This document shows, piece by piece, positions 51,773-63,766 of a DNA stretch of 64,000 nt. The notes under the pieces are model-generated. The model worked only from the letters and a program-made list of their open reading frames with translations, had not been told where the DNA came from and ran no database searches. The first letter of the stretch is position 1; each line of letters begins with the position of its first letter. Location of the stretch: NCBI GenBank assembly GCA_947034885.2, contig OX344750.2, positions 32,102,821-32,166,820 on the forward strand. The letters run 5' to 3'. Both the position numbers and the translations under genes were made by a program. This DNA comes from Thuidium tamariscinum. Taxonomy: Eukaryota; Streptophyta; Bryopsida; Hypnales; Thuidiaceae.

Positions 51773-52041
51773 CATAAGAGGTTTTCTTCCATAGTTGAGA
51801 GACTGCGAGTTCCCGGACTGTGGGAACTCGCTACAACAGTTGATCTACAGTGATCTGATGTGGCAAAGAGACTGCCACATCAGATAATAATATTTTATTA
51901 AATTAAAAATATATTTTTTTATTATTATTATTTTATTTTTTTCATTTTTTCATTTTTTTAATATTTTTTTATTCTGATCAGCAAGGCTGGTTCACAGAAA
52001 TGGGGAAACAATCTCTCAACACCCCCGAAAAACCTCTTATG
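51773..52041. mobile_element. CATAAGAGG-ended MITE, copy 1 (269 bp), with two internal hairpins
   Basis: CATAAGAGGTTTT and AAAACCTCTTATG form a perfect 13-bp inverted end. The interior holds the hairpin CGAGTTCCC/GGGAACTCG (51806-51830) and a 13-bp palindrome ATCTGATGTGGCA/TGCCACATCAGAT (51853-51885), then an AT-rich run and AGCAAGGCTGG. A second copy is at 56632-56938. Confidence 0.75.
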
Positions 52042-52239
52042 AGCCAATGTTTTTGGATTTTAATTTAAGCCAAAATAAACTAAAAAAATTATTTAAAAAA
52101 AATAAAAATATCATTTAGAGGATTGTTTGCATTGTTCAGCAATGAGGCTCTCCAACTTTGGTTGGGATGGATCATAATCATCTACCTTGCAAAAGGCCTG
52201 ATTTTGAGTCAAATTCTGACCCATGCAAAGGGGATGCTC

Positions 52240-52520
52240 TGAGGTGACTACACCCAAAAGCGCCACAAATTGGTATCGTGCCTAGTTTCTATTGTTAGGC
52301 TGTTCAGATTTGCATGTAGTCTTGTTGCCAAGTGAAAGCACATTCCAATGGATCAAAGAATGGATCACTTTAATACAATATGCAAAAATTATCAACGATC
52401 AAAGTTTGTTTTTGAAAGTGCCATACATCTATAGTCTATATATATAAGCGATTTTGAAAATGTACATTGATTGTAGATGGTGCTCTAAGGTCAGTTATGC
52501 TTTTGGATGTACTCACATTA
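52240..52520. mobile_element. AAGGTGGGTACAC-family MITE, copy 2 (diverged ends)
   Basis: Interior collinear with 49977-50252: AAGCGCCACAAATTGGTATC, GTGAAAGCACATTCCAATG, AATATGCAAAAATTAT, TGTAGATGGTGCT. The ends have decayed. It runs into the next MITE at 52516. Confidence 0.7.
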
Positions 52521-52796
52521 GATGAAATTTGAGGGCATTACAGGGCCGTTTCGGGTTTGTTCCTAAAACGGCTCCCAATGTTGCTATCTGTTGTCAGGCT
52601 CATTTTTATCAAAATAAAATAAAATAAAATAAATTTGGATCTTGAAATATGAAAGTAAGTCCAAAAAAAATTTGAAAAAAAAAATTATTACATGGCAGGG
52701 TCGCGACTACGTAGGATTCGAGTTCACAGGGCAGAAACTGCGTTCCCACGGTTTGGGAACCCGCAGTTTCCTAATGCCCTCAAATTTCATCTAATG
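52516..52796. mobile_element. CATTAG-ended MITE, complete copy (281 bp, 25-bp perfect ends)
   Basis: The left 25 bp (52516-52540, starting CATTAGATGAAATTTGAGGG) are the exact reverse complement of 52772-52796. The interior includes an AAACTGCGTTCCCA...TGGGAACCCGCAGTTT hairpin near its right end. End fragments at 8858 and 42915 belong to the same family. Identical ends suggest fairly recent mobility. Confidence 0.85.
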
Positions 52797-53407
52797 CCTT
52801 CTTAGCGTCATTTCATCCGAACTCATCCATCATAAAAATGATAGAAGACTCTAGTTCTGGACTACACTAGACGCTAAATCCTCTACTTGAAGTATGCCTA
52901 GCAAGGTAAAAAAATTTAGGTTCTCTAGAATAAAAGTAAAAAGAAAAAGGCACCCTCATTAAAAAAAGTTGGGCCAGACTGTTTTGGTGCTATTTTGACA
53001 TCAAAGGCCACATTTTGACAATATAGGTGCTATTTTCTCCATACTCAGTTGGTATGAGGGTTGGTACCAAATTTACTTGATTGCATTTTTATATGCACCA
53101 TCATGGCACCATTTTCACATGCCTTGAAGTTCCTGATGCTATTATGTGCCATGTTTAGGGTATGTTCTACACCTCTTCCATCTTATTTGGGGTCTTTGAT
53201 TGCAAATATTAATTTAGAATTTGTAATGAAAATTGTATGCAAAAAGTAAAAACTTCTTGCATTTTTCCTTCAGGTGAATCCACCTTGTTGGGCCCACTTA
53301 GAATGGAGGATTTAGTATCCACCCCGTATCCACTATGTTGGACTATTGATCCTTGCAATCCAATGGATTTTTTCGGCAATTTGTCATCACTGTGCAACAA
53401 AAGAGTG

Positions 53408-54480
53408 GGTTTAGCACTAAGCCTTTAGAAAATAAGTAGTAAAATCTTGGATGAAATCACCAAGTTTTGAATGAAAACAAAATTATGGATATGTAGTATG
53501 TGCTAATGTGATGTTTTCTATTCAATATGTGGATGAATTAAGAATCCCACCACAACATTTAGTGTTGCCATTGTGGCACTTCATCAAAAATGAATACAAA
53601 GATAACATTCAATAGCATTGAAAAAGGTTACCTTTTGCTCTTTTGAATCTACATTCACAAATTTCATTCACAAAGAAATAACTCCAGCATTAATTACATA
53701 GCTCTACATTAATTGTAGGGAGCCTTGACATGAAGCTCCAAATCTGATAACTACCCAGAGTAATGGAATACAAATGCTTAACTATGACATACATTGACAC
53801 TCTAACTATACAAGATCGATCTGTCATATAATCTTCCATTGACAATTAGATCTCCTATATAAACTTTTACAAATCAAGCCCAAAATAGCAATACAATCAA
53901 ACCAATGGTGAGTCTATTGACTCATTTCTCCAAAATCTTCCATAAAGCTGGAGCTTTCATGTATTGACACTATAAGCACAAAGACTAAATAGCACATGGT
54001 TCATTAACTTCACATTACATTTGAAACTAATTTTGTTGTAACAAACTCTGCTTGTCTATATTAGTCAATATTCTGACACTTCTTGATACATACATTTGTA
54101 ACTATTGATGGGTGTAGAGTATTCTACACCATCTCATCTTCAGGATGAAATGATGTGACATTCCACATCATTTTGGTGGTCAGAAGATAGTCCAGCTGAA
54201 TTAGTTATAAAAGCCCTATTTGTAGCAGTTTTTTTTTCCATTTCTTGTGAAGTGCCAAAGTGGCAATATTTCATTTTATTGTGAAGCTCCAAATCTCAAC
54301 ATTCATTCATATATTGGATAGAAAATATCATATTAGCACATACTCTGTAATACATATCTACCATTCTATTTTCATCCATTGTTTGGCAATCTCATCAAGT
54401 ATTTAAAAAAAATTGAAGTTTTATTGACAATTTCATCCAAAATTTTACTGTTTTTTCCTTATAGGCTTGGTGCCAGGCCA
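53408..54480. mobile_element. Long-TIR MITE, about 1.07 kb with about 180-bp diverged inverted repeats
   Basis: The left end GTTTAGCACTAAGCC is inverted at the right as GGCTTGGTGCCAGGC. Similarity continues inward through AGTAAAATCTTGGATGAAAT, AGTATGTGCTAATGTGATG, TTTTCTATTCAATATGTGGA and the TTGCCA...TGGCACTTCA block. Short hairpins such as GGTGTAGA/TCTACACC (about 54114-54133) sit in the middle. No transposase. An end fragment lies at 59448-59560. Confidence 0.75.
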
Positions 54481-54989
54481 AAAAATTTGGTACAATTTTG
54501 CACCCAACTCGCCAGAAAAAGAAACACTGTGTTGCAGTTGTGTAAAAAAACACACCGAAAAACACCCTGTTGCAGCCAAATCTGGTTGGCCAACTGTAAC
54601 TGACTGACTGAACTTTATCCGATTCCCATCCATCCTTGGGCCTATCCCTTCAGCATATTCAGCCCCGCCAGTCGGTTTCCGTCCTCGCAAAGCCTCCGTC
54701 CGTCCGTCCGTCACGCATTTCCGTTCCATTTAGTTCGTCAGTCCTCCCCAGTTTAGCTTACTTTATTCCGCCGTCATATTAGAATTGCTGGGCCAACTAC
54801 GGAGTACAAGACTTCCAACTTGCAGAGGGCCCCAGGCACTTGGAATCGTGCTTATAAAATGCTTTGTTCCAATGGAACTGTGGAAGTCGGTCAAGAGAGA
54901 TCAATGGCGCAAAAGGTTTAGAGTAGGGTTGTCACGGCACTTCCAACTTCCAGATTTTTTTCAGGGAATTGAGGGAAATCAGGAGCCAA

Positions 54990-55306
54990 TAAGGTAGGAG
55001 GCTCAAACTCTGATAGGGCATTTAGAACCAAAAATGGCTCAGAGGTACATTTTGCTTTCTCCAATATTCCAAAATGTACAAAATGTGTACATTCTAGCTG
55101 ATGGTCGCTTTTAGAGCCCTATGGCTTTCAACTTCAAAATTTCATAACTAATTCCACAAAGATCCAAAAAATATGAAACAACTTGGGTTGGATGTCATTT
55201 CCTCATGTCTTTCAAAGGAAATTTGTTGAAAATATTTCAATATGTTTTCCCTCCCCAAAATTCAACTTCAGCACTTAGATGGTCGCTTTATGGACCTCCT
55301 ACCTTA
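54990..55306. mobile_element. TAAGGTAGGAGG-ended MITE (317 bp)
   Basis: TAAGGTAGGAGGCTC at the left; the right end reverse-complements to TAAGGTAGGAGGTCC. Interior shared with 11688-12036. Noncoding. Confidence 0.75.
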
Positions 55307-55321
55307 CGTTTGCTGGAAGTC

Positions 55322-55682
55322 TGAGGTGCTGTGACACCCCTTCTCCAATGTTGAGGATGAATCCCTGAGGTTCGTTCACCTCGAGGGAGACTTGAACCTC
55401 AAGGGTTCACTAAGTGAGGTTAAATTTCACTGTGCACTTGTTCACCCTAAACTCAAAATAGTACAGTGGAGGGGTGAAACCCCGAAGCAGAAGATCAAAC
55501 TTTCCCAAAGAATGAATCCCAGTGACTGATTAAGCACCTACTGAGGTGAAGACAACTATAGTGGATTTCCCAGGGAATGAATCCTAGGCTTGACGCAGAA
55601 GACAAATGGAAACATGCCATGTGCACATTCCGAGGCCATTTCACAGCAAGTGAAGGTGCCGTGACAGCCCCTAATGTTGCTT
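55322..55682. repeat. Direct repeats of about 30 bp bounding about 0.3 kb
   Basis: AGGTGCTGTGACACCCC with TAATGTTG-like sequence (55322-55351) recurs in the same orientation as AGGTGCCGTGACAGCCCC plus TAATGTTG at 55655-55682. Between them, a GAATGAATCC(C/T)AG unit is also repeated. Possibly a retroelement remnant; no coding frame. Confidence 0.45.
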
Positions 55683-56456
55683 CATAGTGCAACTGTGGGT
55701 TTGGATGAACTGGCCCCTTTATTCAGCCACACCAAGCCATTCTAGGGATGCAAATAAAAATAAAAGTCCCTCCTATTTTATGCCTAAATAATTTACCTAG
55801 TTCACCTCACCTAGCTAATTTGGAGCCTCTGATCACAAATATGAATTTAAAATTTGCAAGTTTTCTCATGCATGGAAAATAAAAAATTTCAAAGTTTTAC
55901 CGAGGGTCTGAGCGAGTGGGTCAGTTCACCCAGATCCAGCTGTGGGGCTGCTCTAAACTTTTTCTTACCTTACCAAACTCAAGCATCCATCATGGCTAGA
56001 GTACGCTTCTGCAGTGACATGTAAGTTAGTATGCTCTCAGCTTATGAGCTACTGCCAAATCATCAAGAAGGAATTGAGGAAGCCAAACCACACACACCAT
56101 TTCTATTTTTAGATTTTAGATTGTTCTATTTTGAGGCCTAAGAGGTGGGAGTAACTGGTTTGTTATGATGCATTATGAGTTGTTGATTTCTTCTAAATTT
56201 TTTCACTAGCCTATAGTTGGAATTAGACATATCTATATACTAAGAATAGGTTTCACATAATATTGACAAAAAAGATTCACAATAATTTTTTTTTGAGGTG
56301 AATTTTGTTTTTAAATTTCAAATTTGTCTACAATCTATTTCCTCACATATGGAAAAAAAAATTCCCACCAAACCCAGCCAAGAGCTGTGCTAAATTTTCT
56401 TAAGTGGTTGGAAATGGGTTGTAAGCTTCTAAGCTTATTGTCAATTGATTATTAGC

Positions 56457-57071
56457 ACTACACTAAAAAGGGTATTTAGTGTTGGCAACACTATTTGCGA
56501 ACCATGACACTAAATATCATTTACCCTACTAAAGTAAGTAACACTAAATGTAATTTCTAACACTAAAAGTATTCTATGGTAAATCTGAAATATGAAGAGG
56601 TTTACATTTAGTGTTAGAAGGTAAAAAGTGACATAATAGGATTTTCAGCTAGTTTACAAGACTGCGAGTTCCCAAATGCTGGGAACGCATTGGGAACTCT
56701 AGGAATGCAGTGCTGATGTAGTCGAGTGACTGCCACGTCACAAAATATTAATTAATTAATATTTTTTTAAAATCATTTTCTTTATTTTTTAAGCATTCTG
56801 AATTTTTTTTAATTAATTAATTAATTTTTTTTCAAAATTCAAAAATTCAGACCAGCAAGGGGCTGGTCTACAGCAATGGGAACAGTTTTTGGGAACACCT
56901 CTGAAATAGTCTTCTTTAGGGCCAAAAATCCTCTTATGAGACAACACAAAGGCGGCGCATTGAAGTTTAACACTACACTAATCATCCTAAAATTGACATT
57001 TAGTGTACGGTCAAGTAGGGTGATAATTACACTAAATGTAATCCAACACTAAATACCCTTTTTAGTGTAGT
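56457..57071. mobile_element. CACTA-like MITE (615 bp, about 29-bp ends) with a nested insertion
   Basis: The left end starts ACTACACTAAAAAGGGTATT, preceded by C to give CACTACACTA. The right end is its reverse complement, and the match continues through TAGTGTTGG. Further inverted ACACTAAATGTAAT motifs occur inside both arms. The CATAAGAGG-family MITE (56632-56938) is inserted in its middle. Confidence 0.75.
56632..56938. mobile_element. CATAAGAGG-family MITE, copy 2, nested in the CACTA-like element
   Basis: CATAATAGGATTTT at the left and AAAATCCTCTTATG at the right. The interior shares GACTGCGAGTTCCC, GACTGCCACGTCA and AGCAAGG..CTGGT with 51773-52041, in the same order. Its position inside a different element shows it inserted later. 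Confidence 0.7.
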
Positions 57072-57283
57072 AAAAACATGGGCTCTGTCATGGCATTATT
57101 AACCAACACTTGGAGGCTCCCTTTCCCCCCTAAAATAAATTTTAAAAAAAAAATTGGGTATGCCCTGCATGAAAAATTATGATAACAGTGCTTAACTGAC
57201 ACTGCTTGTAACTTCGCTTGTAATTTTGAGACCCTGTTTCAAAAACTCCATCCCTATAGAAAACCTACCCATGTTCTATAGTG

Positions 57284-57829
57284 TACCCAAAAGAGGCATA
57301 CCACCACCTTGGGTCAATTTATTAGCCCTCTTCCCTCTCTCAAAAATTTATAGGCTATTGTTTGTTTAAAAAAAACAATGCTTACTTTTTAAATCATTGT
57401 TGATTTTTTTTTAAATCACAAGTTGTTGGTCTTGTAATATCTAATCTGAGCCATCAAAATCTGAATACAAATCTGAATACAAAAATAAATACTAAGTATG
57501 GATACAATATTATATATGAATATATAGCAAATATTGAATACATATATGAATATGGAATACAAAATATGGGATACGGGATGTTGTTTGTCCCATATTGTTT
57601 GTCAATTACAATGCTTATTGAAAATTACAAAGAGAGAGGGGAAGGGGAAGGTATGAGAAAATTTAAATTTAAAAATTTAAAATTATTTTGGGTGCATAGT
57701 GAATGTGCAAAAAAAAAAATTTAATTTAAAATTTTAATTTTCTTGGCCAATGAGGACATGCCATGTGTATCCCCATGCAAATTTTTAAGAATTTGATTAC
57801 AATGCAATTATTGCCTCTTTTGGGTGCAT
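57284..57829. mobile_element. Possible MITE with CACCCAAAAGAGGCA-type ends
   Basis: GTACCCAAAAGAGGCAT at the left and GCCTCTTTTGGGTGCAT at the right are inverted. AT-rich interior. The same motif recurs in direct orientation in the adjacent 60-bp duplication. Confidence 0.55.
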
Positions 57830-57838
57830 AGTTTGTCA

Positions 57839-57962
57839 CACAATGCACCCAAAAGAGGTAGTTACTACATACTATGGTTGAAGTTCAACCCAATTTGACA
57901 CAATGCACCCAAAAGAGGTAGTTACTACATACTATGGTTGAAGTTCAACCCAATTTGACACA
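57839..57962. repeat. Perfect tandem duplication of a 60-bp unit
   Basis: 57841-57900 and 57901-57960 are identical base for base (starting CAATGCACCCAAAAGAGG). A CACA junction precedes the first and follows the second. No mismatch, so it is recent or an assembly artefact. Confidence 0.95.
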
Positions 57963-60428
57963 AAGCACTTTGTTGATATTGAACCCGGACACGAGTTGCA
58001 TCCACCATTCAATCATGAAGCTTGATTTATAATTGAATTACCATCCAAGTATTTAGGGGAAAATTATACCTCTACACAGGGGTGAGGATTTACTTGGTGA
58101 ACAATGCTAAGAATATGGTTTAGGAAGTTTTTGGAGCTACCTTCGTAATTTTCTTTCTCATTGAAGAAATAACCAAAGAGGGGCCATTGAGGGTATCCAT
58201 TGTACCTTCTCTTGGTGCATTTTGTCTAGTATCAAATTCTCACGAACCACTTTTCTTCAACTTCAAATTTGCAAAGTTTGCAATCTTGAACCATCAAAGA
58301 CATTTAAAGTTTGAAACCAAACTCCAAGTTACAAGTTTGAGTAGACATGGACATTGAGTAGGAATTGGTTACAACAACCAATCTTGAAGCCATGCCTACC
58401 TTCATCCTATCCAAGCACTCCAAGCCCCTCAACAACCAACCTTGAAGTGACAATTTCCTTGTTCAAAAACAAATTTGCTTCCAATAACTTTTGTATTATC
58501 CTTGAATGTGAAACAAGAAACAGGAAAAATCTAAAATTTCCATGAAACTCATGGCTACATATCTACCTTTTATTATTGAACATTGGTTTATTGCTAATCC
58601 TACCAATTTTTGTTTAGTTTTTTATCTTCCATTTTACACTCCAACTAGTAATTGTTTCAACATTGGGCTATACACTAGACTTCAAAAACATGCTCTAAAA
58701 CACCCATAATTAGTCAAATTGGTCACAATTTTTTGCCTTTTCATGAATTCTTTCCTCTAATCTATGTGGCCCATGTTTCTACTAGTATGGTACTATAATT
58801 TGATAGTTGGTAGCAAATACTATACCTATTGACCAAACTAAATATATTTTTTATAAAAAATACTATTAGGTGTTTTAAAATTATTAAACAATGTATAAAG
58901 ATAAAAAATTCTCCTTGATGTGAGCTCAAGGTTCTAGTAGAAGTACAATCTTTATGGGTAATATTTTGTCAAACTTCTCATTTAAAGACAAATTAGAGGG
59001 TCTTAAAGCTTTGTCTACATAAATAGCTTTTGTAAGCCAGAAGGTAAGTCATCTTTCTACTAGTAAGATGATAGGTCACTTCATCGAAGACTAGTAGCAA
59101 ATCTAAAGAGTTCCTAATAGTAAAAAAAATGTAGTATTGAAACTTTTTAGGCAAAATAAATAATGGCATTAAAGAATATAGGCATGAGATTGTCATTTTT
59201 GCAATTTTTATTTTTCTTCTCATTCTAGTGTAAATTGATTCAAAAGGCCTTGCACAAAAATCATGATGCATCAAGTGTACATTATTCACATCACTAAAGA
59301 ATAGACAAAAAAATTTCAACGTACTTGAATGTAATTTATTCATTTTATAAAGCTCCATCTAGAAACTTTTGAAAACATTCATAATCCAAACAAAGGATGT
59401 GTGTGGGTTTTTTTAAGTTGAGGGATTAATCCTATAAGGTCCACATATTTGAAAGAAAATATCACATCAATATATATCTCATATCTATAATTCTATTTTC
59501 ATCAACAATTTGGTGATTTCATCCTAGATTTTATTCTTTATGTTCTAAAGGGGTTTGAGCAGAGCCCATTCTTCTAGTACAAATTCATGACAAATTACCA
59601 AAAAAACAACATTCCAACAAAAATGCTTTGATAGGTCCAAAATTTAAATCATTTTGGCAAAGTACCTTAGTAATACATCTCATCTTTCCAAGGTTGATCT
59701 CTAAGGGCAAAACACCCATTCCCGCACCTGTTCCTTGTAGTGGATTGTAGATTCACCCAAATGCGTGAGTAAACTTCCCTTAATGTGTTCGCCACATGTA
59801 TGATTGTAATTTGCTGACACGACTGAAGGACACATAGGGAAATTTGGTTGGCTGAGTTTTGATTTTCGCAGGGTTCAGTTTTGGGGCACCTACAGGACAG
59901 TTCCACAGGTCTAGGAAGACCACACTTTGAAAATTTGTAGAAATAACGTACTGTATCCAAAAAATCTAATTTTTTTTGTGGATATTTATGATTTTCACTT
60001 GCTAATACTAGAAAATATCATTTTTAGAAAATGTTGCCTCAAACTATGCTGAATTCCTTATTTGGACGATTTTGGGTTTCCACTGTATATAAGGCAATAA
60101 GAGAATTTGGATAGTTGCTATACTCTTCAATGGTAGTTACAAGTGTAGTTGGTGTAATTGTACAATGTAAGAGGTATCCGTACATATTGAGCATTGATTG
60201 TACATTAAATTTCCATGGCCATTCTCAACCCCTATTCACCTTTACACACTTCCCAAGTATAATAAACTATCTCATTCCAAACCAAATGGTACATCCAAGT
60301 TCTAAAATATACAACATTAATATAATTTAGCCTACCGAATGTGCTTGATCCCATTTGGTTTGGAATGGCTATAGAGGATTGACCATTCATTGCCCCAATC
60401 AAGAGTGAATGTAATAAATTGCCCCCTA
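57963..60428. other. AT-rich intergenic, one MITE end fragment
   Basis: 59448-59560 (ATATCACATCAATATATATC, ATTCTATTTTCATCAACAAT, TTGGTGATTTCATCC) matches the right arm of the 53408-54480 element. Otherwise no feature supported. Confidence 0.45.
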
Positions 60429-60695
60429 TTGTATGTGTAGGGTTAGTCTTATAAATAACTCGGGAAAATTTGGAAGATGCTAAAATTTAGAAAATTATTT
60501 ACAATTATTTCTAAAAATCTGAAAAAGTTGTTCTTGAGAAAAATTAGAAAAATGATGCATGAATAGAAAGGATTAAGGAGTATACTTGTAGATTGCCAAA
60601 AAATCAAAAAATTCTTATCTATATGCCCAATTGTCGAATTGCTAAAACTAAAATATTTTGGCAGATTCATACTGAAATTGACCTAAACGTACAAT
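60429..60695. mobile_element. TACGTGTAGGTCAGTTTC-ended MITE, copy 3
   Basis: Left TTGTATGTGTAGGGTTAGTC, right GAAATTGACCTAAACGTACA. The body matches the copies at 38168 and 48551. It lies a few hundred bases upstream of the likely NTMC2T6 transcription start. Confidence 0.72.
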
Positions 60696-60899
60696 AATTT
60701 GTGTTTCATTTTTTTTTACACTATTCACCCCAAATCATTTGTGGACCTTTTTGACTGCAAATATGAAGTCAAAATAGTTCCGAATGTTATCACGTGTTAC
60801 ATTTGTGGACATTTTTGACTGCAAATATGAAGTCGAAATTCCCAAATTTTATCACGTGTTACAAATAAAAAGTTTCCAGTGTCCTTTACAGGGGTAAAC

Positions 60900-61843
60900 C
60901 GGGGCAGTAATTGGGTAGTTTACCGCATACAGTATACACTCGCACGAGACAACTTCTTCGCCCCGACTACAGAAGAAGGAGTTCCGTGTTGCCCGACATA
61001 CCGTGGGTTGTGCTGTGAGTGAAACGTGGCCGTCACAGGCGGATCGTGTTGACGAGGTTGCGACCTGTTTGAAGCTCTGGCTTTCGCGGCATTTGCGTTC
61101 TGGTCTCTGCTAGGTGAGCTTACGTTTAGCTTTAGGTCGACTTCCGATGAGTTTGGCGGAGCCAGACGGAATGATTTATCTCTGGTCGGTGATAGAACGG
61201 GCGTTTTTTATACTGTGAAGGAGCCTGCCGCGTTCGGCTCACCACTTGGCAAGCGCTTTACGAAATTGATTCGATTATAATACGATTTATGATGAGTCAG
61301 ATGATGAGGGATTATAGGTTTTCTTATTAGCATTGCGAAATTTCTCTTAAGGACGATTGAGGATTGGATTTGAGGAAGCTATGTTCTGGTGTCTTCTTTC
61401 GTCCTGTTTTAGTGATCCAGGTTTTGGTGATTTTTGAATTTCTTGACGAGCTTTCGTGAGATGGTGAGGTATGCCAGTCCGCGTGTTTTGATTTTCTAGG
61501 TAGAAACCGTGGATGCAGCGAAGCGGCTTGAGTGCTACTTGATTCGAATTATCCGCAGCGCGAACTCATGGAAGCGGAAGTTTGTAGATAGAAGCACCTG
61601 GCAAGTGGCAGCCTCTTTTTTGTTTGACATTGAGAAGGTGTTAGCGCTTGGTAGACGCGGTTGCTTTCCGCTAGAGAGCCTTGAGAAGAACTCGACTTCA
61701 CTGTTACTGTGATCACCAATTTGTTTTAAGCGAGTGAAAGCTGAAGTTCAGGTGCTCTGTTCTGGCGATTATATGTCGTTTTCCTGGTGAAAAAACTCTA
61801 TGAAGTTGAACTGGAGGTTGAGGGAGTGATGATGCATTAGAAA
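60900..61843 (+). promoter_or_regulatory. NTMC2T6-like gene: promoter, 5' UTR and probable UTR intron
   Basis: Composition turns CG-rich from about 60930. Splice-like sites (TAGGTGAGC near 61111 and TTTCTAG near 61500) suggest a 5' UTR intron. An ATG-started 67-codon frame at 61509-61712 would be an upstream ORF. Exact transcription start not determinable. Confidence 0.4.
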
Positions 61844-63766
61844 ATGGTGAATCCGTCAGAGAAAGTTGAGGTTTCGCCGCAGCGACCGTTGGGATGGAAG
61901 ATTGTAGATTTTCTGTTGAAATGGCCTTTCATGTGCCATGCGGGGTTGGTGCTTCTGGTCGCCTGGATTGTTTCCTACATGCACCTCAACGTTGCCCTCG
62001 TCTGCACTTTGGGCTTCATTTACCTGTATCAGGTTGATCTTTTGCATCCATTTCAATTCTGTATGCGGATCGTTGTCTGAGAGAGTCTCTAAGGGACATT
62101 GCATTTGGAGAGAGGTCAAGAGTTTGTTGTAGTTGTGGTTTTGAGGGGCGGGATACTTGATTCCTAGAAATTGGAAAGCTATTTCCCCAATTGCCTCCTT
62201 GGTAAGAAGGCATTCACTTAAGTAGCTCCATCGCGACTTATTTACTAAACCTCTTGTTGAATACTTCTTTACTGTCATAATCGTGCTACGGCTTTACAAA
62301 TTCTGATTTATAGTCATTGACCTAGTTATAATCTCTCTAGATTTCGATGCCATTTTTAGGTAGACATTGACCATTCAATGCCGATCTTTTGTGAGATATT
62401 GTCGATCTAAGTGCTGTGGACGCACTTTCTGCTCAATTTTATTTGAACTTCATAACTGTGAAACTGGTGTCCGCTCCGCTCTTGTTTTCTTCCTGACTGC
62501 AGTCATGTGTTTCACGTTGGCAGATCGAGAGTCGACAACGGCGGAAATTAAAATGGAAGTTACGCCATGAAGAGAAAGTGAAAGCTAGCAAATTGAGGGT
62601 ATCTTCTTCTAGAGCGACTCATTTCTCTTATTGTTACAGTGCTTATGTTGTATCTCGTCGGTTTCACACACTTGAAGCAATACTCATACGTGCTAAATTG
62701 TGCTGAAAGTACTATGGCTTGTTCCTTTGTCCTATTTCTTAAACGGCAGTCAGTCACTACACATAAATATGAACTTTAGTGATCATATAGGTCAATGGTT
62801 CCTGGTACAGTACATTACACAATTACCTTCTGTTGGCGATTGTTACATAAGTTTGGAAATTGTTTTAACACGTACCAATCCTTGTGGATACTCTGTTAAT
62901 TGACGATTTGTATTTACGTTTGCCTACAGCTTGCTGAAGGGGAAACTGTTCGATGGATGAATGAAGCGATAGAGAGAGTCTGGCCTATTTTCTTAGAGAA
63001 CTTTGCTTCTAAAATGCTTTTGGTGCCCCTCACCTCTTTTTTGGAACGCTTTAAGCCCTGGAGTGCGGTATGAGTTTCCATTCTCATTGATCTACTAAGT
63101 TTTTATCGTCCTTAATTTTTGCCACTATCTAGATGACCTAGTTTGTGATTTTGGAGCTGATGTGAGGCATGTTTCTGTGGCTTATGGTTGCAGAAAAAAA
63201 TGGTTCTTCAAAACCTCTCTCTCGGGAAGACTCCACCAATTGTGACAATGCTCCGCATTTTGGACACGCCTGTGGAGGGCGATGACTTGGTATGCATATG
63301 CTCATCTCTTGTCTGTTTCGATCTATCTGTGATGATAACGATGCAGATTGTGAATTGTTGACCATTACTTTTGAATAGAATCTCTTAGAAGTCAAGGAAT
63401 TTCAATCGTGTTTTGTTAAGTAGTCTTTTTCTAGGGATCTTCATCTTTAAATAATTCATAATCCATCTCGTCTTGAAACATAGGGTTAGATATAACTGCC
63501 TTGATTCTGTTTATGGTGAGAGACTGCATAGAAGGGTATATGCACTACCAAAAAATTGTAATGGCTACTTGGTTGGAGTAACTTTCCTCAAAGAATGTCT
63601 CTGGGTAGAAGGGCTGATTTGGAAGGATTGTCAGGCAATTGAAGCGTCGTTGGAGTGGTTGGCAGCCAAAGACATGGCTGCTGTCGTGGCAGTGAAAGTT
63701 CGACGTCGCCTTGGGTTGGGCATTTGGGCTACTTTTCACGTCTCCAAGCTGTGCCTTGAAGGCAAG
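61844..63766 (+). CDS. SMP/C2 membrane-tether protein, NTMC2T6-like, 5' part (five exons, cut by window end)
   Basis: N-terminal part of a plant synaptotagmin-like (NTMC2 type 6) protein, an ER-anchored SMP-domain lipid carrier at membrane contact sites. Exons: 61844-62032, 62524-62598, 62930-63067, 63194-63289, 63635-63766, all phase 0, giving 210 residues so far. Residues about 29-63 form a hydrophobic hairpin (GLVLLVAWIVSYMHLNVALV and onward), followed by a basic linker (RRKLKWKLRHEEKVKASKLR). Then the SMP domain starts: GETVRWMNEAIERVWPIF, SFLERFKPWSAKKMVLQNLS, LGKTPPIVTMLRILDTP, AAKDMAAVVAVKVRRRLG. This order and wording match Arabidopsis NTMC2T6 proteins as I recall them. The ATG is preceded by an in-frame stop. 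The remaining SMP and C2 exons lie beyond the window; a further acceptor may occur near 63974. Confidence 0.88.

Larger units (their letters stand above)
51042..52241. mobile_element. GAGCATCCCC-ended composite element, copy 2, with nested insertions
   Basis: AGAGCATCCCCACCG at the left, and a right end that reverse-complements to AGAGCATCCCCTTTG. The left 110 bases share CAAACTGGGCA and GGCCGGG motifs with copy 1. Inside are the long hairpin at 51358-51524 and the CATAAGAGG-ended MITE at 51773-52041, which explains its larger size. Confidence 0.6.

Noticed and set aside
61509-61712. 67-codon ORF before NTMC2T6
   Set aside because: Lies in the presumed 5' UTR, no family; treated as an upstream ORF rather than a gene.
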